Shown piece after piece: positions 32,476 to 38,463 of a stretch of 38,463 nucleotides of DNA. The DNA comes from Elusimicrobiota bacterium. Lineage in GTDB: Bacteria; Elusimicrobiota; Elusimicrobia; UBA1565; UBA9628. The stretch spans positions 1 through 38,463 of the forward strand of contig JACQAZ010000016.1 of NCBI GenBank assembly GCA_016194705.1, read 5' to 3'. The translations under genes were made by a program, and so were the position numbers. Every line of letters begins with the position of its first letter. Positions within the stretch are counted from its first letter, which is position 1. Under the pieces are notes generated by a model. That model was not told the DNA's origin. It did no database searches and saw nothing but the letters and a program-made list of their open reading frames with translations.

Positions 32476-33649
32476 GGGCCAGCTCGTCGGCGGGCTTGAG
32501 GCGGCCGAAGGCGCGCAGCAGCAAGAGGTCGTAGCCGATCTTGAGCGTCGAGCCGATCACCAGGGGCGAGGAGAGAGCCGCCGAGCGCATGAGCCAGCCG
32601 GCCACCCCCGGCGCCGCGGCCCACATCGCGGTCCGAGTCAGCTGGACTCGGCCCAGGGCCGCGGTGCGCTCGGAGGGCGCGACGATCGAGGAGAGGTAGG
32701 ACTGCCGCGTGGGGACGTCCATCTCGATCAAGAGCTCCCGGAGCAGGAAGAACACCGCCGCGACGAGGAAGCTCGGCGCCAGCGTCATCGCGATCAAGAA
32801 CAGGCTCGCGGGCAGATGCGTGAAGACCATCGTGTTGACCAATCCGATCGCGCGCGCCAGGCGCTCGGCGATGAAGTTCGAGGCGATGTTGGCGAGGTCG
32901 GCGGCGAGGAAGAGGTAGGCGATGTCGGCTTCGTTCAAGCCGAACCTCTTGTAGAAGTAGAAGGCGACCAAGGCCGAGGTCAAGAACCCGCTGCCGAGGC
33001 TGTCGACCGCGGAGAGCCCGGCGAAGCGGCGGATGCGGCGCGCCGACTCGGGCGAGAGCGCGCGTCGGGGCTCGGCGAGCTCGATGGCCGAGGACAGGCC
33101 GGGATAGAGCAGCAGGCCCGCGCCCATCGCGGCCGCGTAGGCCAGCCAAAGCGCGGGGTAGCCGAGCACAGGGACCAGGGCAGCCGCGAGACTGCCGAGC
33201 GCCGAGCCGGAATCCCCGGCCGCGTGGTAGGCCGCGAAGACCCGCGTCCTTTCCTGGACTCCTCCGCAGTGCGAGAGCGCCGACTGCTCGAGCACATAAG
33301 CGCCGCCGCGGTCGTGGCCCATGCCGTTAACCATTCCGACGAAGGCCAGCGCGGCCAGCGCCCAAGCGGAGGGGCAGAACGCCAAGCCGAGGCCTCCGAG
33401 CGCCGCGAGAAAAGAGAACGAGAGGAGGATCTTGCGCCGGCCCCAGCGATCGCCGAAAAAGCTCACGAACGCCGTCGCGCCGGCGCCGCCGGCGAGGCCG
33501 GCGGCGAGTATGAGGCCGATCGCGGCGGTCCCGAAGCCCGCCTTGTCGAGGTAGATCGCGAGCACCGCGCTCGCGAAGCCCACGCCCGACGAGCGCAGTC
33601 CGTGGGCGGTCCAAAGGAGCAGGCGGTCCTTGCGCGTCGCGGGAGTCAT
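32453..33649 (-). CDS. Major facilitator superfamily transporter
   Basis: 398 residues with about twelve membrane segments in two halves. The loop after segment 2 has the MFS motif A form FFGDRWGRRKILL. A long central loop (LAEPRRALSPESARRIRRFA) divides the halves. Substrate unknown. ATG 33649 overlaps the stop of the acyltransferase gene (ATGA), so the two are coupled. The C-terminal end overlaps the tRNA promoter. An exporter for a lipid-linked product is possible given the partner gene. Confidence 0.88.
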   Translation of the reverse strand: MTPATRKDRLLLWTAHGLRSSGVGFASAVLAIYLDKAGFGTAAIGLILAAGLAGGAGATAFVSFFGDRWGRRKILLSFSFLAALGGLGLAFCPSAWALAALAFVGMVNGMGHDRGGAYVLEQSALSHCGGVQERTRVFAAYHAAGDSGSALGSLAAALVPVLGYPALWLAYAAAMGAGLLLYPGLSSAIELAEPRRALSPESARRIRRFAGLSAVDSLGSGFLTSALVAFYFYKRFGLNEADIAYLFLAADLANIASNFIAERLARAIGLVNTMVFTHLPASLFLIAMTLAPSFLVAAVFFLLRELLIEMDVPTRQSYLSSIVAPSERTAALGRVQLTRTAMWAAAPGVAGWLMRSAALSSPLVIGSTLKIGYDLLLLRAFGRLKPADELALHRAPQN

Positions 33650-34335
33650 GCCCAAGGGCAGTGCAGGTCGCGCCGGCGGTCGAGATCGGCCATCACGTTG
33701 GCGCGGAAGTCGTGAGTCCCGTGGCCCAGCGCCTTCTTGTAGCGCTCGATCGGGACCTCCTCGAGCCGGGCGCGCACGCGCTGGAAGAGGTTCGGGAAGC
33801 CCTCGCCGGGCGCCTGGAGGTGGTGGAGCCCCTCGCTGTAGATGATGAGCATGGTGCCTTCGGTCTTGCGGTCGAGGACGTCGCCGATGCCGCCTCGCAC
33901 GCTCATCGGCTTGCCGAACTTGTCTAGTCCGGTGCGGCGCTTCATGCGTCCCTCGGGGGACATGACGACGACCGCGTCCTCCGTGATGCGCGAGGTGAAG
34001 TTGCGCCAGCTCGCGTCGCGCGCGCGGGTGATGCTCACCGCGTCGGCGACCATGAAGCTGAAGAGCTTGCCGGCGATCGGCCGGCTCATCGTGATGTCGG
34101 CCCCGGGCATCAGGCCGCGCTTGGCGACCTCCCAGAGGAAGCCGAAGGGCAGGAACCCGAGCAGGATCGGCTCGAAGAGGCTCGTGTGGTTGAGCAGGAT
34201 GCCGATGCGCACGTCGCGGAAGGGATGCGGCGGCCGCCGCCCGACCCACTCCCAATCGAATGCGTAGAACGCGCGGCTGACGGCCTTGATCCCGGCCAGC
34301 AGCAAAAAGCGCGCGACGCTTCCGGGAGCGCTCAT
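33646..34335 (-). CDS. PlsC-like 1-acylglycerol-phosphate acyltransferase family protein
   Basis: 229 residues. The family's first motif appears as LLNHTSLFEPILL; the usual HX4D is HX4E here, a conservative but notable change. The phosphate-binding region is VVVMSPEGRMKRRTG, equivalent to FPEGTRS. A hydrophobic N-terminus suggests membrane association. Relatives acylate lysophosphatidic acid, lipid A or other lipids. It starts at ATG 34335, 7 nt after a TAAGCT box, and is coupled to the transporter gene by ATGA. Confidence 0.78.
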   Translation of the reverse strand: MSAPGSVARFLLLAGIKAVSRAFYAFDWEWVGRRPPHPFRDVRIGILLNHTSLFEPILLGFLPFGFLWEVAKRGLMPGADITMSRPIAGKLFSFMVADAVSITRARDASWRNFTSRITEDAVVVMSPEGRMKRRTGLDKFGKPMSVRGGIGDVLDRKTEGTMLIIYSEGLHHLQAPGEGFPNLFQRVRARLEEVPIERYKKALGHGTHDFRANVMADLDRRRDLHCPWA

Positions 34336-34342
34336 CCCGCCT

Positions 34343-34348
34343 AGCTTA
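34343..34348 (-). promoter_or_regulatory. -10 box (TAAGCT) of the acyltransferase-MFS unit
   Basis: TAAGCT on the minus strand ends 7 nt before ATG 34335. No -35 consensus is visible. A short GGCGGG precedes the ATG without the normal spacing for a ribosome site. Confidence 0.45.
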
Positions 34349-34358
34349 CCAAATTGGG

Positions 34359-36578
34359 CTAATCGGTGAGCTTGGAGGGCGGCGAGAAGCGGCCCAAGGT
34401 CTTGTTCATCTCCGTGACGGTGGCGCTCTCGGCGTTTTTCTCGTGGATCATGAGCCGGCCCGCGACCTTGCCCTTCTGGTTCTTCTCGGCCGTCGCGTCG
34501 GCGGCGATCATGAACTCCGCCGAGAGGTCGGCGGGATCGACGAGCTGGACGAGCACCTTCATGACGTCGTCGTAGGAGAACTGGATCGAGCCGGCGACGA
34601 TGTCGCGCAGTTTCTCGGCCGGATTGGGGCTTTGACGCAGGCGCCGCAGGTCTTCGACCAGGGTTTGGGCTATGTAGAGGCGGAAGCGGACATCCCGCAG
34701 CGCGTTCTCCTGCCGGAGCTGGCCGGCCAGGCCGGTCTCGTCGCAGTCGAGCCAGCCGTCCGGCCTCACGGTCCCGTGGTCGATGGCCCAGTCCAGGGCG
34801 CGCCGCGGCTCGGGGTCTTTGACCGTGTTGATGTAGGAGCGGACAATGTCCTCGGCCGAGGCCGCCTTCAGGCTCGAGATCGCGCGGTCGTTGAGGGTGA
34901 TCGTGAGCGCCATGACCCCTTTCTTGTAGAGGCGTCCCTGGGGTCCTCCTTCGTTTGGTTCCGGAGGGGGAGTCCGGGTCCACGGCCCCGGAGGCAGGGA
35001 CGTGCGGGGATTGGTCCCGCGGCCGCGCGTGCCCGCGTAGCGCATGACGGCGTCGGCGCGCTCGACCATCCCCTCGACGATGGAGTCCATGACGCGCGTG
35101 AAGCCCTCCTGTTGGACGTAGACGACGACGGGGGGCTCTTCGACGCCGCGGGAGTCGCGGCGGCTGACCGCGACGACGCTGTCGCGGCTGTTGTGGCGCA
35201 CGAGGGTGCCCATGAACGGCACGCCGATCGTGCCGCGGTTGAGCTCGTGGTGCGCGCGGTAGATGTCGAAATGCCCTCCGGAGCCGTCGACGACAGTGAC
35301 CTTGTCCCTCTGCTTGCCGGAGTTGACGGCCAGGTCGAGCAGGAAGGGGATCTTGAGCGAGAGCCCGAGGCTCGAGCCGGTGGCGCGGTCTTGGGCGGCG
35401 TAGGCCGACTTCGCCGCCAGCGCCGCCGCGTAGCGCTCCTCGACTTTGCGGAACTGGCTTAGCGACGGAGTGATGTTCGAGAAGGCCAGGGCGGCGTCCT
35501 TGGTGCCCTTCCAGAGCGTGTCGAACACTCGGATGTCGCCCTCCTTCAATAGTCTTTCAAGCGCCTTCATCTGCTCCTCGTTCTCTGGATCGAGGACGAA
35601 CTCCATCAGGGCGTGGTCTCCCTTGGTCCATTGCGCGAAGAGATTGAGGCGGGCGACGAGGAAGTTGGCCAGCGGGTTGAGGAGGCTTCCGTTGAGCCCG
35701 CTTCGGGCCAGAGGACCCGCGAACCCCAAGGAGCCCTTGACCTCGTCGCCGCTGAGCGTGCGGTATTGGTCGAAATCCCCGCCGTCGACGCGCAGGGCGA
35801 CGCCGCCCGAGGGCCCCTTGACCTCGGCGTAATCGATGCGCAGGCGCAGGCGCAGGTCGCGCTCGGCCAGGCGATTGAGGCTCACGCTCATGCCGCCCGA
35901 GCGCGAGGAGCCGAACGAGACCGACGCGGCCCCGGGCCCGATAGGGTAGCTCGCGCCCAACGCGAAAGAAGCGCGCAGGATGATGGGGGCTTTCCAGACC
36001 TCGCCGACGGTCATGGCGCGGAAACGCTTGGCCTCCATCGGCAGCACGGTCTTCAAATCGCGAAGGTCGATGAGGCGTGTGAGCTCCTCGCAGGCCTTCT
36101 TGTGTTCGAGGGGGCGGATCACCATCGAGCGGCCCTCTAAGCCCGCGCCGAAGGACACCGAGATCCCCGGCCCGCCGAAGTTCGGGATGGGGACGCCGTA
36201 GCTCAGGCCGAGGCTCAAGCCCGCCTCGTCGACCAAGGCGAGCTGCCCCGCGGGGAAGCGCTGGATCGAGCGGTGGTATGAGGGTCTGGCGCTCAAGGGG
36301 CCGACGCCGAAACCGAAGTCGACCGGGATGTCGATCTTGCGGCAGACCTCCTCGACGAGTCCCTCGCGCGAGAAATCGCGGTTCAAACGGTCCCAGAAGC
36401 TTAGCTTCTCGTGGGAGCCGGGATCCTTGTCCGAGATGCCGCCGATGGGCGTCGGAGTCGGCGTCGGCGCCGGCAGCTCCCAATCGGAGCCGGCCGGGAC
36501 GAAGACCGCCTGCGCCGAGGCTCGGGCAGGCAGGACGAGGAGGGCGAAGAGGGACGCGATGGCTTTGAGTTTGGTCAT
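34359..36578 (-). CDS. Large secreted protein of unknown function (739 residues)
   Basis: The signal peptide (MTKLKAIASLFALLVLPARASAQA) is followed by a Pro/Thr linker (APTPTPTPIGG). Residues about 80-420 are rich in alternating Gly and hydrophobic strands (LSLGLSYGVPIPNFGGPGIS, ASYPIGPGAASVSFGSSRSG), like an outer-membrane barrel or beta-sandwich. Residues about 520-560 form a Pro-rich linker (GPWTRTPPPEPNEGG). The final 180 residues are charged and helical. I do not recognise the family. It is transcribed alone from a TACAAT box 6 nt before the ATG. An outer-membrane or periplasmic scaffold is possible; nothing shows an enzyme active site. Confidence 0.75.
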   Translation of the reverse strand: MTKLKAIASLFALLVLPARASAQAVFVPAGSDWELPAPTPTPTPIGGISDKDPGSHEKLSFWDRLNRDFSREGLVEEVCRKIDIPVDFGFGVGPLSARPSYHRSIQRFPAGQLALVDEAGLSLGLSYGVPIPNFGGPGISVSFGAGLEGRSMVIRPLEHKKACEELTRLIDLRDLKTVLPMEAKRFRAMTVGEVWKAPIILRASFALGASYPIGPGAASVSFGSSRSGGMSVSLNRLAERDLRLRLRIDYAEVKGPSGGVALRVDGGDFDQYRTLSGDEVKGSLGFAGPLARSGLNGSLLNPLANFLVARLNLFAQWTKGDHALMEFVLDPENEEQMKALERLLKEGDIRVFDTLWKGTKDAALAFSNITPSLSQFRKVEERYAAALAAKSAYAAQDRATGSSLGLSLKIPFLLDLAVNSGKQRDKVTVVDGSGGHFDIYRAHHELNRGTIGVPFMGTLVRHNSRDSVVAVSRRDSRGVEEPPVVVYVQQEGFTRVMDSIVEGMVERADAVMRYAGTRGRGTNPRTSLPPGPWTRTPPPEPNEGGPQGRLYKKGVMALTITLNDRAISSLKAASAEDIVRSYINTVKDPEPRRALDWAIDHGTVRPDGWLDCDETGLAGQLRQENALRDVRFRLYIAQTLVEDLRRLRQSPNPAEKLRDIVAGSIQFSYDDVMKVLVQLVDPADLSAEFMIAADATAEKNQKGKVAGRLMIHEKNAESATVTEMNKTLGRFSPPSKLTD

Positions 36579-36584
36579 GCCGTC

Positions 36585-36590
36585 ATTGTA
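36585..36590 (-). promoter_or_regulatory. -10 box (TACAAT) of the 739-residue protein gene
   Basis: TACAAT on the minus strand ends 6 nt before ATG 36578. CTGAGA 18 bp upstream is a fair -35. A hairpin (TTTCTC/GAGAAA arms, about 36604-36633) overlaps this -35 region. Confidence 0.55.
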
Positions 36591-36696
36591 GCCGGGCGGC
36601 CGCCGTTTTCTCAGGGCCGAAGGAGAAAGGCGCGCCGGGCCGCCCGCTCCAGAACAGGAGGCCCCGGGCCGCGCCCGTTTTGGGAAGCGCCGCTTC

Positions 36697-37527
36697 CTAG
36701 GCTTTGGAGCCCGAGGCCATGACGACCTCGTAGGGGATTTCCATACGGTCTTTGATGAGGTAATTTTCGGCCGTCTTCAGGACGTCCTGCTTGATCGCGC
36801 TGCGAACGGCGGCCGGAAGGCTTTTGAGCATCATCCCGGTGCGCCCGGCGCCCGAGGCCATCGTCTCCCAGTAGGCCTCGGGCGAGGCGAAGCCGAATGT
36901 CCCCGACAGCCGCTCTGTGCGCACGCCCTTCAATTCGCAGGTCTTGAGGGCCCATTCGAGCCTGCCCTCGCCGCCGAAGGCGTAGAGATTGGGGGCTCCC
37001 GGCGCCTTGAGGTCGGGGGCGTGCCGGATCATCGTCGACATGATCAGGCTCGTGAAGACCATCTTGTCCTTGGCTCCTTGGACGAGGCAGGACACCTTTC
37101 CTCCGGGCTTGACCACGCGGATCATCTCGCTGAGCGCGGCTTCAGGCCGCGCGAAGAGCATGAGCCCCAACTGGCAGATGACCGCGTCGAAGCTGGCGTC
37201 GGGGAAATCCATCTCCTCGGCGTCCATCTCGCGCAGGTCGACGGCGCCCAGGCGCTCGCCGGCGAGCTTGAGCATCTCGACGGAGAGGTCCACGCCGACG
37301 ACCTTGCCCTTGGGTCCGACCGCCGACTTCGCCAGGACCGTGGCCGTTCCCGGGCCGCAGGCGACGTCGAGCACCGACTGTCCGGGCTTGAGGGCGCAAA
37401 AGTCGACGAAGGCCTTGGCGATCGGGGGGAAGAAGTCGGCGCTGAGGCGCTTGTAGTGGGGGGCCGCCGCGTTCCAATTCTCGCGGAGCTCCTGGGTGTA
37501 GGCCTTAGGATCGAATGTCGAGGTCAC
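36697..37527 (-). CDS. Class I SAM-dependent methyltransferase (UbiE-like)
   Basis: 276 residues. The start is GTG 37527, since no ATG lies between the family homology and the divergent gene; it opens VTSTFDPKAYTQELRENWN. The SAM loop is VLDVACGPGTATVLAKSA, followed by GVDLSVEMLKLAGERL and IRVVKPGGKV, as in ubiquinone/menaquinone and small-molecule methyltransferases. The substrate is not clear: the C-terminal third has no diagnostic motif. A small hairpin (36683-36697) overlaps the stop without a T-run. Confidence 0.87.
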   Translation of the reverse strand: MTSTFDPKAYTQELRENWNAAAPHYKRLSADFFPPIAKAFVDFCALKPGQSVLDVACGPGTATVLAKSAVGPKGKVVGVDLSVEMLKLAGERLGAVDLREMDAEEMDFPDASFDAVICQLGLMLFARPEAALSEMIRVVKPGGKVSCLVQGAKDKMVFTSLIMSTMIRHAPDLKAPGAPNLYAFGGEGRLEWALKTCELKGVRTERLSGTFGFASPEAYWETMASGAGRTGMMLKSLPAAVRSAIKQDVLKTAENYLIKDRMEIPYEVVMASGSKA

Positions 37528-37641
37528 GGGGCGATGCTCGAAGGTTAGGGTAGCCCCGCAACCGCCCGATTTCAAGGGGTAGGTCCTCCGCCCCCGCGGG
37601 GCCTGGGTCTGCGGACCCTCGTCGGCGGGGGGAAGTTCCGG

Positions 37642-37647
37642 TACTCT
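37642..37647 (+). promoter_or_regulatory. -10 box (TACTCT) of the last gene
   Basis: TACTCT ends 7 nt before ATG 37655; ATGTCCA lies between and contains no ribosome site. The 127-bp divergent gap from 37528 is otherwise GC-rich without a clear operator. Confidence 0.45.
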
Positions 37648-37654
37648 ATGTCCA

Positions 37655-38260
37655 ATGAAAGGAGCCATCGCCCTCCTGCTCGCGGCCATCCCGGTCTGGG
37701 CTCAAGTGGACGCGCCCAAGGACCAGCTCGACGCCTTGAACGCACAGCTGAGGGGCTTCAAGCAGCGCCTGGCTCCGGTCAAGATCGACAGGGCGTCCGT
37801 CGACACGCTCTTCGACCGCATAGCCAAGGATCCCGAGTCCAATTTCACGAAGTCCTCGCCGCCGGCGGCCGACGGAAGCGTCGAAATCCTTTCGGTCTCC
37901 TTGAACGAAGTCGACGGCCCCCCGGAGAAGGGCGCGGACATGGGCGGCGGCTTCGCGGTCCGGGATCTGATTTACCGGCGGTACTTCACGCACATGGAAG
38001 CCGTCAGCCAGAAGATCACGCCCGCCAAGAACGGGCGGACCTCCATCGACGAATGGAAATACATCATCGGTCTCGACGGCAGCCTCTCGATCGTCACGCA
38101 CAACGTCATGATCGGCAAGATGAAGGCCGCCGACCAGCTCGAGGTCGACAAGGCGAAGAGCAAATCGTACCGCATGTCTCCCTCCGATCCCTCCGTCAGG
38201 AGCCGCTGGCAGAAGATGCAGGAGCAGCTGCTCAAGATGGGCCGCACCGTCCAAGCCTGA
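37655..38260 (+). CDS. Secreted protein of unknown function (201 residues)
   Basis: The signal peptide (MKGAIALLLAAIPVWAQ) precedes a mixed alpha/beta domain. A helical stretch (DQLDALNAQLRGFKQRLAPV) comes first. The middle contains DLIYRRYFTHMEAVSQKITP and IIGLDGSLSIVTHNVMIGKM, and the end is basic and helical (RSRWQKMQEQLLKMGRTVQA). No Cys remains after cleavage. I do not recognise the family. The start rests on the signal peptide and the -10 box 7 nt upstream. It stands alone, divergent from the methyltransferase gene. Confidence 0.78.
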   Translation: MKGAIALLLAAIPVWAQVDAPKDQLDALNAQLRGFKQRLAPVKIDRASVDTLFDRIAKDPESNFTKSSPPAADGSVEILSVSLNEVDGPPEKGADMGGGFAVRDLIYRRYFTHMEAVSQKITPAKNGRTSIDEWKYIIGLDGSLSIVTHNVMIGKMKAADQLEVDKAKSKSYRMSPSDPSVRSRWQKMQEQLLKMGRTVQA

Positions 38261-38292
38261 GGGCCCAAATCCTCAGATAAGCCCTGAACGAC

Positions 38293-38427
38293 GTTGACGA
38301 GCGCGCGAGCGAAGCTCGCGCTCAACCGCACCGCGCGCTGTTTGCGCGGGGCGGCAGGAAGAATGCCCGGATCAGCACGGCGCCGCCGGCCTTCGGCCGT
38401 CGGTTCCGCGCGCCGAACGCGGCGCGC
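38293..38427. other. Cluster of four hairpins in a non-coding tail
   Basis: 38261-38463 holds no gene I can support. It contains four stems: 38293-38326 (GTTGA and GCGCGAGC arms, GAA loop, 5-nt bulge), 38331-38349 (CCGCGC/GCGCGG), 38387-38399 (CGGCC/GGCCG, TTC loop) and 38408-38427 (GCGCGCCG/CGGCGCGC, AACG loop). No T-run follows. It may be a structured RNA, a repetitive palindromic element or the leader of a gene beyond the window. Confidence 0.5.
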
Positions 38428-38463
38428 GTTCGCTTTAACCTCAAGCGGGCAAAGTTGTCCCCA

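Overview
This 38.5 kb window is a GC-rich, densely packed bacterial chromosome segment. The organism was a diderm: there is an AsmA-type periplasmic protein, a lipoprotein with a clear lipobox and many secreted proteins with Sec signal peptides. The gene mix (fused glycine-cleavage P protein, tandem subtilases, many secreted orphans) reminds me of Elusimicrobiota or a related uncultured phylum, but that is a guess; no ribosomal RNA or other phylogenetic marker is present.

Layout. 1-540: AT-richer debris with a remnant of an Mrr restriction-enzyme N-terminal domain, an operator-like palindrome and a strong terminator. 542-1224: HigB/HigA-type toxin-antitoxin pair. 1279-5636: gcvT-gcvH-gcvP with overlapping reading frames. 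5683-6678 (minus): secreted protein of eight 34-residue repeats. 6831-8135: exported protein joining a cytidine-deaminase-like domain to an ASCH-like domain. 8224-12359: LplA/LipM-family acyltransferase, a stand-alone Lrp sensor (RAM) domain and two tandem paralogous GT-C membrane glycosyltransferases. 12392-18164: two tandem single-domain response regulators, a membrane-anchored orphan, an M50B-like membrane protease, a polyprenol-kinase-like protein, an AsnB-type amidotransferase and a GT4 glycosyltransferase, which looks like an envelope or glycan locus. 18187-25668: AsmA-like protein, pyrE, purB, then SAM hydrolase, an RlmI-like methyltransferase and a RecB-like iron-sulfur nuclease. 25713-27021 (minus): a 63-residue orphan and a membrane-tethered methyltransferase. 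27243-29867: two tandem S8 proteases. 29952-30869: lipid-kinase-like protein. 30862-36578 (minus): secreted cupin, C39-like peptidase, glycine-zipper lipoprotein, tRNA-Phe(GAA), MFS transporter, PlsC-like acyltransferase and a 739-residue secreted orphan. 36697-37527 (minus): methyltransferase. 37655-38260: secreted orphan, followed by a hairpin-rich tail.

How the genes work together. GcvT, GcvH and GcvP are three of the four glycine-cleavage proteins. The acyltransferase at 8224 could load the lipoyl precursor onto GcvH, and the RAM domain beside it could sense an amino acid. PyrE and PurB are housekeeping nucleotide enzymes carried with an envelope gene.

The most striking global signal is in the promoters. 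At about ten transcription-unit starts a TANNNT-like -10 hexamer ends only 4-8 nt before the start codon and there is no Shine-Dalgarno sequence, so these messages are probably leaderless. Downstream genes of operons instead use ATGA overlaps or Shine-Dalgarno sites.

The best candidates for undescribed biology are the exported deaminase-ASCH protein, the eight-repeat secreted protein with a possible terminal disulfide clasp, and the paired palindromes in front of the SAM hydrolase. Nothing here forms a complete, clearly recognisable new defence or secretion system.
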